Positions 45,560 to 53,326 of a stretch of 64,000 nucleotides of DNA are shown one piece after another; the stretch's first letter is position 1; each line of letters opens with the position of its first letter. Both the position numbers and the translations under genes were made by a program. The notes under the pieces are model-generated. The model did no database searches, was not told the DNA's origin, and was given only the letters and a program-made list of their open reading frames with translations. This DNA is from Paenibacillus sp. PK3_47 (GTDB lineage Bacteria > Bacillota > Bacilli > Paenibacillales > Paenibacillaceae), in contig NZ_CP026029.1 of assembly GCF_023520895.1 (NCBI RefSeq), positions 4,154,001 to 4,218,000 on the forward strand, in the 5' to 3' direction.

Positions 45560-46177
45560 GTGGAAGCAAAGTGGTTAACATGGGCCAAAGAGATTCAGGC
45601 CATTGCCCAGACGGGCCTTACATACGCCAAGGATGTATACGACATTGAACGTTATGAAGCACTGCGCAATCTCAGTGTGGATATGATGGAGAATCATACG
45701 TTTGAGAGCAGGGAACGGATCGCGCTGTCTTTTGCCAGTGATGAGGGATACTGCACGCCAAAAGTTGATATACGCGGAGTTGTGTTTCAGGACGGGAAGA
45801 TTCTGCTGGTCCGTGAAAAGCTGGACGGCTGCTGGGCGCTGCCGGGAGGCTGGGGAGATATCGGCCTGTCCCCGAAAGAGGTGGCAGTCAAGGAAATCGC
45901 CGAAGAATCCGGCTTTCAGACGGAAGCGGTCCGCCTGCTGGCCGTACTGGATAAGAAATTTCACAATCATCCGCCGGAGCCTTACCATGTATACAAAATG
46001 TTTATCCAGTGCCGGATTACCGGCGGTGAAGCAATGGATGGCCTGGAGACGAGTGAGGTAGCCTTTTTTGCCGAGGATGAACTGCCTGAATTGTCACAGG
46101 AACGGAATACAGAAGCGCAGATCCGTACCATGTTCAATTTTCTCAAAAATCCGGAAAATCCGGTTATATTGGACTAA
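45560..46177 (+). CDS. Nudix hydrolase with N-terminal helical domain
   Basis: A 205-residue Nudix hydrolase with a Nudix_N helical domain (about 5-60; WAKEIQAIAQTGLTYAKD), as in ADP-ribose/nucleoside-diphosphate-X hydrolases. The Nudix box GDIGLSPKEVAVKEIAEESG (about 100-119) follows the GWALPGGWGD turn and uses Lys for the usual Arg. GTG 45560 has GAGGAGG upstream. It sits 40 bases after the methyltransferase gene and may be in one transcript. The substrate is not predictable. Confidence 0.9.
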   Translation: MEAKWLTWAKEIQAIAQTGLTYAKDVYDIERYEALRNLSVDMMENHTFESRERIALSFASDEGYCTPKVDIRGVVFQDGKILLVREKLDGCWALPGGWGDIGLSPKEVAVKEIAEESGFQTEAVRLLAVLDKKFHNHPPEPYHVYKMFIQCRITGGEAMDGLETSEVAFFAEDELPELSQERNTEAQIRTMFNFLKNPENPVILD

Positions 46178-46378
46178 TGAATTGCATATACTGTATAACG
46201 AATATTTAAATAAGTTTTAAATGAGTAAAAAACTGGTTAATTATAATTATGAAAGCCTTTGCAAGGGTAAACCGCTAAGCCTTTGTATCTAAAAAATTTT
46301 AAAAAACGCAGCTTTTTGGGTCAAGCGGTCTACATTTTTTCCTCTACTGTGTCGATAAGAAATCTAGGAGGGGATCGC
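46178..46378 (+). other. Structured AT-rich leader of small membrane gene
   Basis: A 201-base gap. It has a direct repeat AAGCCTTTG (about 46254 and 46279), a CCTTTGCAAGG palindrome and a distal pairing ACCGCT (about 46271) with AGCGGT (about 46324) across an A/T-rich loop. A TATAAT-like box lies at about 46241. It may be a regulatory 5' UTR; no known class matches. Confidence 0.3.
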
Positions 46379-46531
46379 ATGGAACAAGAAGAATTAAGAC
46401 TTCCGCTGAAACAAGAGAATGTAACGCGTCCTGCAGAAGGCAATATTGCCAATGGGCTGGTATGGGGCGTTCTGATCAGCATTCCTTTGTGGATCTCGGT
46501 GTTTGGCTGGATCATGGGCATTTGGCGCTAA
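46379..46531 (+). CDS. 50-residue single-helix membrane protein
   Basis: A small protein with a polar, charged start (MEQEELRLPLKQENVTRP) and one C-terminal membrane helix (about 26-48, LVWGVLISIPLWISVFGWIMG). ATG 46379 lies seven bases after TAGGAGGGG; the longer frame from 46283 is not supported. It has its own terminator (46580-46615). No function can be assigned; a long structured leader precedes it. Confidence 0.75.
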   Translation: MEQEELRLPLKQENVTRPAEGNIANGLVWGVLISIPLWISVFGWIMGIWR

Positions 46532-46579
46532 GCTTAATCCGGGAGAGCTGCAACTTACACTAATGACTACTATACAATG

Positions 46580-46615
46580 AAGGCTGTCTCTTCGTAATGA
46601 AGAAACAGCCTTTTT
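46580..46615 (+). terminator. Terminator
   Basis: AAGGCTGTCTCTTC pairs with GAAGAAACAGCCTT (one bulge), then a T-run. Confidence 0.88.
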
Positions 46616-46634
46616 GAATTGTTATAACGGTTGG

Positions 46635-47117
46635 TTACTGACGCTCATTAATATGCACAACCCGGAAGGTCTCGCACACCACTTTCATTGCAGGGTCGAA
46701 GGGCCTTCCCAAGCTTTCACATTCCCTTTTAAAATACACTTCATGCTCATGGCGCCACGATTCCAGGGAACGGTCATCCTCACCTTCGGAATAGGCAAAT
46801 TCTGCAGTCACCTCATCAAAAGGCACAATCTCAACGTTTACCGTCTCCATGATCGCCCGAGGCTCGCCTTGTCCGTCCAGCAGAACGCAATGTCCTCCTT
46901 CAAAAGGCAGCCGCTGCCCGCGTACTTCATACAGCGCATAATTTGAAGCGGTGCCTGTTTTGATTCCTTTCAGTACCAGCTCAAGCAGTTCATCCGCCAG
47001 CCGGGGATTATCGCCGAACGCCCAGGCGCTGTCGTATAAATCCGCCGCACCGGGATGCTCCTCCACATAAGCCTTCCAATATTCTGTAACCGCCGCGCTC
47101 TCTGTCATTTCATTCAC
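46635..47117 (-). CDS. ASCH-domain protein
   Basis: A 160-residue soluble protein with an ASCH domain (PUA-like fold, RNA-binding or amidohydrolase in some members). Its core includes LVLKGIKTGTASNYALYE, the family's GxKxxT motif, GGHCVLLDGQGEPRAIMET and the FAYSEGEDDRSLESWRHEHEVYF segment. GTG 47117 follows GAGAGG by five bases. It is just downstream, on the same strand, of the ABC-F gene (45 bases), perhaps co-transcribed. Function is unknown; other ASCH proteins act on acetylated nucleosides or in translation. Confidence 0.87.
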   Translation of the reverse strand: MNEMTESAAVTEYWKAYVEEHPGAADLYDSAWAFGDNPRLADELLELVLKGIKTGTASNYALYEVRGQRLPFEGGHCVLLDGQGEPRAIMETVNVEIVPFDEVTAEFAYSEGEDDRSLESWRHEHEVYFKRECESLGRPFDPAMKVVCETFRVVHINERQ

Positions 47118-47162
47118 CAGTGCCTCTCTTATGGATTAAAGTTCTACTCTTAGCAGGATTGT

Positions 47163-49166
47163 TTATTCATTCTCAGCATCGCTCATCCAGCCAGCATACA
47201 ATTCATCCAGCTTCTCCTGTGCCGCATTCCGTGAGAGCTGAAGCTCGGCGAGCTTTGCTGCATCACTGGCGATGGCGGGGTCCAGCATTTCGGCATCAAT
47301 TCCGCTTAACTGTGTTTCAGCCGCTGCGATTTCCTGCTCCCAGGCGACCGCTTTGGTGTACGGCTTACGGGAGGAGGAGCTCCGCCTGGAATCACTCTCC
47401 TGCTGCTTGTTGGAGGATGAAGCGGAATGAACTGCAAATGCTGTATGGGCTGCAGCCTTAAGTGAAGCTTCCGGCTGAGCCGGTGCTGTGATCCGTATGC
47501 CGCTGCTACCGGCAGGTGTCCCTGCAGCTGTTTTTTCTGCCTGTTTTTCCTTGTAATATTCGTAGTTTCCGGAAAAAGCCGAGAACTGCCCGCCCTCGAT
47601 CGCCCACACCTTGCCGAAGCAGCGGTTGATGAAATAACGGTCATGGGATACCGCCAGCACCGTGCCGGGGAATTCCTCCAACGCTTCTTCCAGTGCTTCG
47701 CGGGAATCGATATCCAGGTGGTTCGTCGGTTCATCGAGAATGAGCAGGTTCGGACGGCGGTGCATCAGCACCGCAAAGCGCAGCCGTGTCCATTCTCCGC
47801 CGGACAGGTTAGCGATCGTTTTGAACACATCGCTGCCATAGAACAGGAAGCGGGCCAGCTGTCCGCGGGCTTCGCCTTCTTCCATGCCGGCCTCTTCGCG
47901 GAAATAGCGCAGCACTGACAGCTTCCCGTCTTCCGGCACGGCTTCCTGCGCCAGATAACCGACGGCTGCCCTTGATCCGAGGGTAATGCTGCCGCTGTCC
48001 GGTGTCTCCTGGCCGAGGATCATCCGCAGCAGCGTGCTTTTGCCGGCTCCGTTGCCGCCGATCAGGGCGGTTGTTTCGCCGTACCGCAGAATATCACTCG
48101 CTTCACTGAACAATGTACGTCCGCTGTAAGACTTGCTGATCCGGTCCAGAATCACGGCCTGATTGCCGGTCCGGTCCTCCTGCTGCAGCTGAAGGTCCAT
48201 TGCTTTACGCTCCAGAATGGGGCGTTTGATCTTCACCATACGGTCCAGCGCTTTCTGCATCGAAGCGGCCCGGCGGTGGAAGGACGGGTTAGGCGGATTG
48301 GAGCGGTTGCCCCACTCGATCAGCCGTTTGATGCTTTCCTGCATCTGTTTGATTTTTTTCTGCTGCTCCTGGTAGTCGGCAAATTGTTGAAGCAGCCTGG
48401 CTTCCTTCTCGGCCTGGTATCCGCTGTAGTTGGTATGGTACGTAAAGGCTTCTCCGTCCTCAATTTCAACGACCTTTTTCACCACCGCATCCAGGAAATA
48501 GCGATCATGGGAAATCGCCAGCACCGTGCCGTCATAGGACTGGAGGAACTGCTCCAGCCATTCGATGGCTTCCATATCGAGATGGTTGGTCGGCTCATCG
48601 AGCAGCAGGATATCAGGGCGGCAGAGCAGCAGCCCTGCCAGGCCGACCTTGGTTTTCTCACCGCCGGAGAGCGAAGCAAACTGCCGGTCATACTGCGCCG
48701 GAGGGATGCCCAGCCCGGAAGCTACACGCTGGATAGTGGCTTCAATCTCGTAGCCGCCGGCAGCTTCAAATTTATCCTGCAGGCTTCCGTATTCCTGCAG
48801 CAGCCTGTTCCAGGCCTGTTCGCTGGAGGCTGCATTCAGGCCGGCCATTTCCTGCTCCAGCTCACGCAGGCGTGCCTGCCACTGCAGAGGCTCCGCGAAG
48901 CTGCGCTGGAGTACGGAATAGACCGTTTCCTCGGCATCAGCCTCCTGGATCTGGGAGAGCACCCCGGCGGTGCTGCCGCGGCGGATCGAGATTTGTCCCT
49001 GATCGGGACGTTCCTGGCCGCTCAGCAGGGTGAACAGGGTGGTTTTGCCGCAGCCGTTGCGGCCGATCAGGCCGATTTTTTCGCCCTGGCGGATATCAAA
49101 GGTAATGTCGCTCAGCACAAGCTGGGCACCGTGGTATTTCTGGACATTTTGGCATGAGATAATCAT
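47163..49166 (-). CDS. ABC-F ATPase (possible ribosome-protection protein)
   Basis: A 667-residue soluble protein with two ATP-binding cassettes and no membrane part. Cassette 1 has GRNGCGKTT, LSGGEKTKVGLA and LLLDEPTNHLD; cassette 2 has GGNGAGKST, LSGGEWTRLRFA and LILDEPTNHLD. The inter-cassette linker (about 240-345) is helical and charged, and a C-terminal Ser/Ala-rich region with a coiled coil follows. ABC-F proteins bind the ribosomal E site; some protect from lincosamides, macrolides or pleuromutilins. ATG 49166 follows AAAGGAG. A leader with a 54-codon ORF and a terminator lies upstream, as in some resistance ABC-F genes. Confidence 0.92.
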   Translation of the reverse strand: MIISCQNVQKYHGAQLVLSDITFDIRQGEKIGLIGRNGCGKTTLFTLLSGQERPDQGQISIRRGSTAGVLSQIQEADAEETVYSVLQRSFAEPLQWQARLRELEQEMAGLNAASSEQAWNRLLQEYGSLQDKFEAAGGYEIEATIQRVASGLGIPPAQYDRQFASLSGGEKTKVGLAGLLLCRPDILLLDEPTNHLDMEAIEWLEQFLQSYDGTVLAISHDRYFLDAVVKKVVEIEDGEAFTYHTNYSGYQAEKEARLLQQFADYQEQQKKIKQMQESIKRLIEWGNRSNPPNPSFHRRAASMQKALDRMVKIKRPILERKAMDLQLQQEDRTGNQAVILDRISKSYSGRTLFSEASDILRYGETTALIGGNGAGKSTLLRMILGQETPDSGSITLGSRAAVGYLAQEAVPEDGKLSVLRYFREEAGMEEGEARGQLARFLFYGSDVFKTIANLSGGEWTRLRFAVLMHRRPNLLILDEPTNHLDIDSREALEEALEEFPGTVLAVSHDRYFINRCFGKVWAIEGGQFSAFSGNYEYYKEKQAEKTAAGTPAGSSGIRITAPAQPEASLKAAAHTAFAVHSASSSNKQQESDSRRSSSSRKPYTKAVAWEQEIAAAETQLSGIDAEMLDPAIASDAAKLAELQLSRNAAQEKLDELYAGWMSDAENE

Positions 49167-49235
49167 AGGTATTCTCCTTTATAAGAATGCCCTGCCGCCG
49201 GTTTCAGGCCGTATCGTATACCTGTTAATGAATAC

Positions 49236-49264
49236 AAAAAAACCGCAGGGAAATATCCCCGCGG
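49236..49264 (-). terminator. Terminator in ABC-F leader
   Basis: On the minus strand, CCGCGGGG pairs with CCCTGCGG, followed by seven T. It lies 19 bases after the 54-codon ORF and 70 bases before the ABC-F start, with no clear promoter after it, so read-through could control ABC-F. Confidence 0.85.
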
Positions 49265-49283
49265 CCTGATGATTCTAAGAGTT

Positions 49284-49448
49284 TTACGTCCGTTGAAGTG
49301 TAGGCAGGAAAGGCATTTCACAATTGTGTAGTGTTATTAAGTTCTTGTAAATGGACAGACTTCTCCCGTTGTCGGCAAATACATGAACGATGCCAGACAT
49401 GATATTAATCAGCCGGCTGTTAACACTGTTGGTCACATTGTGATCCAT
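49284..49448 (-). CDS. 54-residue ORF, leader peptide or small protein
   Basis: An ORF with an excellent AAGGAGGTG site seven bases before ATG 49448 and a sigma-A promoter just upstream. The product starts MDHNVTNSVNSRLINIMSGI, with no signal peptide, and matches nothing I know. It ends in front of a terminator that precedes the ABC-F gene. It is either a small gene of its own or a leader whose translation, when ribosomes stall, affects that terminator. Confidence 0.6.
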   Translation of the reverse strand: MDHNVTNSVNSRLINIMSGIVHVFADNGRSLSIYKNLITLHNCEMPFLPTLQRT

Positions 49449-49481
49449 TCCTATACACCTCCTTCACACAAATTTACAAAC

Positions 49482-49510
49482 AGTTTAACTAATTTCCGCC
49501 AAATAAGCAA
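49482..49510 (-). promoter_or_regulatory. Promoter of ABC-F leader
   Basis: On the minus strand, TTGCTT (49505-49510), a 17-base spacer and TAAACT (49482-49487). Confidence 0.65.
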
Positions 49511-49616
49511 TAGGCAAAATGGCGGGCAGACGCCAGCATAAATCCGTATTCTCCCAATAGGATGTTATATGGCGTGGGTCGCTGTGCCAAATGGACGAAG
49601 GAAAAGAGGGGTAACA

Positions 49617-49994
49617 GTGGCGATTTTTAACGGATTGCTCGGCAATGCCACCCAGGTGGATCTTGCAGAGGTGCAGCGGGAATATGCGCGGATTCTGGCT
49701 TCAGGCGAGAAGATTGAACGGGCCTACAGGCTGATCAGGGATATGTTCATTTTTACTGACAAGCGGCTGGTTCTGGTCGATAAGCAGGGTGTAACAGGCA
49801 AAAAAACACAATACCATTCGATTCCGTACAAAAGCATTTCGCATTACTCCGTGGAGACGGCGGGACATTTTGACCTGGATGCCGAGCTGTGCCTGTATGT
49901 GTCCGGAAGCAGCCTGCCGCTCAAAAAGACCTTTAATAAATCGGTAAATATCTATGAGGTGCAGAGCGTGCTGTCACAGTACATATTGAAGTAG
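49617..49994 (+). CDS. PH-domain protein (bPH type)
   Basis: A 125-residue soluble protein with a bacterial PH-like domain (YvbH/DUF304-like). It has the MFIFTDKRLVLVDKQGVTGKK strand pair and SIPYKSISHYSVETAG typical of the family. GTG 49617 lies five bases after GAGGGG and gives the usual length; the frame open from 49569 has no site. Function is unknown; family members are often in stress regulons. Single gene. Confidence 0.85.
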   Translation: MAIFNGLLGNATQVDLAEVQREYARILASGEKIERAYRLIRDMFIFTDKRLVLVDKQGVTGKKTQYHSIPYKSISHYSVETAGHFDLDAELCLYVSGSSLPLKKTFNKSVNIYEVQSVLSQYILK

Positions 49995-50017
49995 CGCTCA
50001 TCCGGGTCGTCAGCAGG

Positions 50018-50557
50018 CTAGAGCGTATAAGGAAGCAGAAATCCCCCGTAAGCAAAAGCGGCCAGAATGACCAGTGCAGGATGCAGCTTCAGCCATTTCA
50101 TTGCTCCGAAGGCTGCCGCGGCAATAAACAGTGTCTGCCAGATTCCGATTGACTCCGCCGGAGTCATAGCCATCCTGACCGTGAGTGCAGCCATCATAAT
50201 GGCGATTACCGGCTGGACCAGCAGGGTCATCCCTTTGACGACAGGAGACTGCCTGTATTTCTGCATGACATTCAGCAGGATGATCAGCGCAGCGGCAGAG
50301 GGCAGGACAGTAGCGGTCAGAGCGGCGGCAAAGCCGGCCCAGCCGTAGACATCGTAGCCGACATAAGCGGCGATTTTGGTCGCAATCGGTCCGGGCAGGG
50401 CATTGCCGAGCGCCAGCATGTTGGAAAACTCCTCGTCATTCAGCCAGCCGTAATGGGGGACGATCTCTTCGTACATGAGCGGGATCGAGGAAGGGCCGCC
50501 GCCGTAACCGAGCAGGTTAGCCATGAAAAAGCCAAAAATCAGCTGCAGCCATTCCAT
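50018..50557 (-). CDS. Chromate-transporter family protein, half 2
   Basis: A 179-residue membrane protein forming one half of a two-gene ChrA-type transporter (short-chain CHR). The conserved motif NLLGYGGGPSSIPLMYEEIV and FSNMLALGNALPGPIATKIA appear, with about five to six helices. CHR proteins export chromate or related anions, but short-chain pairs also have unknown substrates. It follows the other half directly (TGATG overlap). Confidence 0.88.
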   Translation of the reverse strand: MEWLQLIFGFFMANLLGYGGGPSSIPLMYEEIVPHYGWLNDEEFSNMLALGNALPGPIATKIAAYVGYDVYGWAGFAAALTATVLPSAAALIILLNVMQKYRQSPVVKGMTLLVQPVIAIMMAALTVRMAMTPAESIGIWQTLFIAAAAFGAMKWLKLHPALVILAAFAYGGFLLPYTL

Positions 50558-51135
50558 CAGGCAGTCCCCCCTTTATTTTTCTTCGCAAGTATCCGGTAAT
50601 GTACCGTCCCGTATCCCAGAAACAGCACAATTACAACCGCAGGATGCAGGTGAAGCACCTCAAGCAGCACCAGTGCCAGCAGCAGAAAGGCTGTCCCGGC
50701 CAGCTTTCCCAGCCCTTTAAAAGCTTTTTGCGCGAATTCATAACCCATCATCCCCAGCATGACCGCAATCACAGGGGAGACAGCGAATATCATTCCCGCC
50801 ACGGCCTTGGACCCGCTCAAATAATCTACTGCCGACAGCAGCAGGATCATGGCCATGCAGCTTGGCAGGATATGGGCGAGTATGGACAGGATGGCGCCTT
50901 TTACTCCTTTAAGCCTGTAGCCGAGGTAAGCGGCCATTTTGGTGGCGATCGGTCCCGGCAGGGCATTGGCGATGGCAAGCGTCTCCGCAAACTCATCATC
51001 GGTCAGCCAGGCATAACGGGTCACCGCATCATGGCGGATCAGCGGAATGACAGAGGGACCTCCGCCGTAGCCGAGAATCCCCGATCTGCCCATGGCTGCT
51101 GCTATTTGTATGTATGGATTATCCGTGTTTCGCAC
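50557..51135 (-). CDS. Chromate-transporter family protein, half 1
   Basis: A 192-residue partner half with the same motifs: SGILGYGGGPSVIPLIRHDAV, then FAETLAIANALPGPIATKMA, and about five to six helices. The two halves should form a heterodimer. The start is GTG 51135, five bases after GGAGGGG; the ATG at 51165 is too far upstream of a site. The stop overlaps the start of the second half by one base, so they are translated as a unit. The 5' region holds a 112-bp repeat array transcribed the other way. Confidence 0.86.
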   Translation of the reverse strand: MRNTDNPYIQIAAAMGRSGILGYGGGPSVIPLIRHDAVTRYAWLTDDEFAETLAIANALPGPIATKMAAYLGYRLKGVKGAILSILAHILPSCMAMILLLSAVDYLSGSKAVAGMIFAVSPVIAVMLGMMGYEFAQKAFKGLGKLAGTAFLLLALVLLEVLHLHPAVVIVLFLGYGTVHYRILAKKNKGGTA

Positions 51136-51338
51136 CGCGACCCCTCCAGTTGTTTTAGAGCTCATTTTATACAATTCGTATGAACGCAACTATGGGATTG
51201 ACCTGCTGCTGTCCGAAATTTGTGCACCGCTCACAAAAAACAGTGCCGTTCATTTTCGTTTCTGCCGAACCGGTTGACACCGGTTTTTGCTGTGCTGTTA
51301 AATGACACTAACTTGCAGCAGGGAATGGAGGCGTAGGG

Positions 51339-51706
51339 TGTGACAAAGGGAGCGGTGATGGGTGCGGAAGCAAGAGCGCCGGGCAGTGAATCGATGGCAA
51401 GGTCATGACAAAGGGAACGGTGATCGGCACAGGATGAGTGGTGGTCAGCGGTGAAAGGAGGCGCGGGTGATGGGTGCGTAAACAAGAGCGCTGGGCAGTG
51501 AATCGATGGCAAGGTAATGACAAAGGGAACGGTGATCGGCACAGGATGAGTGGTGGTCAGCAGTGAAAGGAGGCGCGGGTGATGGGTGCGCAAACAAGAG
51601 CGCTGGGCAGTGAATCGATGGCAAGGTAATGACAAAGGGAACGTGATCAGCACAGGATGAGTGGTGGTCAGCAGTGAAAGGAGGCGCGGATATGAGAAGA
51701 GGACCG
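51339..51706 (+). repeat. 112-bp tandem repeat upstream of gamma-glutamyltransferase
   Basis: GTGATGGGTGCG recurs at 51355, 51467, 51579 and 51707, spaced 112, 112 and 128 bases. Each unit also carries AAAGGAGGCGCGG, GGCAGTGAATCGATGGCAAG, TGACAAAGGGA and GATGAGTGGTGGTCAGC. The last ribosome site and ATG of the series lead into the real gene, so the unit appears to be duplicated from its 5' end. The rest of the gap 51190-51338 shows nothing clear. Confidence 0.92.
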
Positions 51707-53268
51707 GTGATGGGTGCGGAAACAATGGTGGTGAGCCCGCACTATCTGGCGTCGGCTGCCGGGGCGCGCATCCTGGAGCGCGGGGGAATGCCTTTGACGC
51801 GGCAGTCGCGGTCAGCGCAGCGCTTGCTGTGGTGTATCCGCACATGACAGGACTGGGCGGCGATGCCTTTTGGCTGGCCTACAGCCCGGGCGAAGGGCGC
51901 GTTAGGGCCTACAACGGCAGCGGACGGTCCGGCTACGCCGTCCGCCGGGACTGCTATGCCGGGGAAAGTGCCATTCCCCGGCGGGGGATCCGCAGCGCCA
52001 TTACGGTGCCCGGAATGGCGGACAGCTGGGCGGCCGTGCTGCAGGGCAGAGGCCGCCTGTCTCTGGCGGAGGTGCTGGAGCCGGCCATCGGCTACGCATC
52101 CGCGGGGTTTCCGCTGTCGCCGGACCAGCACGGCAACAGCATCCTGGCGGGAGCCGCGCTGACGCAGGAAGCGGCGGCGATTTACCTGCCGGGCGACGCG
52201 GTTCCCGCGGCCGGGGGCAGGTTTGTGCAGCGGCAGCTGGCGGCCACGCTGCGGACGCTGGCTGCAGGAGGCCGGGAGGCCTTTTACAAAGGCGGAATCG
52301 CGAAAGAGATCAGCCGCTATATGCAGGCCTCCGGCGGGTACCTCACCCTGGATGATTTTGCGGATCATCAGGGGGAATGGGTAGATCCGGTTTCGACGGA
52401 ATACCATGGTCATACGGTCTACCAGGCACCTCCCAACTCGCAGGGATTCACGGCGCTGATGGTGCTGAACATGCTGGAGCACTATGATTTTGGCCTAATC
52501 GAACATGGCTCCTACGAGTATTATCATCTGCTGGCAGAAGCGCTGAAGCTAAGTTTCCGTGACCGAGATGCTTTCCTCACCGATCCAACCTTCAGTCCTG
52601 TTCCGCTGGAACGGCTGCTGGACAGGGGGTATGCGGCTGAGCTGGCATCTTCGATTTCATTCCAAAAGGCGGTAGTGCTGGATAGCGAGCCAGTAGGAAG
52701 AGACACCGCTTATGCGGCGGTGGTAGACGGTGAAGGGAATGCTGTGTCCTTCATTCAGAGTCTGTATTTTGAATTCGGATCGGGCGCAGTGGCCGGAGAT
52801 ACCGGAATATTGCTGCAAAACAGAGGGTCGTTTTTCTCCCTCGACCCCCGGCATGTCAATACGCTGGAGCCCCATAAGCGAACATTCCATACCCTTATGC
52901 CGGCGATGGTCTGCAGGGACGGCAAGCCTGTCTATCTCTATGGCACTCAGGGTGGAGAGGGGCAGCCGCAGACGCAAAGTCTGCTGCTTACCAGGATGCT
53001 GCATTACGGAATGAATCCGCAGGCTGCAGTGGATGCACCGCGGTTTGTTTGGGGCAGAACCTGGGGAGAACCAACCCGGGAGCTGAAGGTCGAGAAGCGT
53101 GTGGCACAGCCAGTGCTCGATCAATTGGCGGAAGCCGGACATCTGGTACGTCCGGTGGAAGACTATGACGGCATTATGGGGCATGCCCACGCCATCGCGA
53201 TCGATGACAACGGCTACCGCAGCGGGGGCACGGATCCGCGCTGTGACGGTGCCGCCATCGGCTGGTAA
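51692..53268 (+). pseudogene. Gamma-glutamyltransferase (YwrD-like), frameshifted
   Basis: An Ntn-hydrolase of the gamma-glutamyltransferase family, 525 residues if intact. The true start is ATG 51692, seven bases after AAAGGAGG, coding MRRGPVMGAETMVVSPHYLA...ARILERGG. This frame is then broken: the match resumes one frame over as NAFDAAVAVSAALAVVYPHM. The break lies in a run of five G (51782-51786); six would restore it. The rest is intact: the autoprocessing Thr in GRDTAYAAVVD, GNAVSFIQSLYFEFGSG and the C-terminal small subunit. It is either a recent loss, a phase-type change or a sequencing error. It precedes an amidase gene by 58 bases. Confidence 0.85.
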
Positions 53269-53326
53269 GCAGATAAGATGAAATCTAATACAGCTTCCTG
53301 GAGTAACCGGGAGAAGGAGGGAAGAG

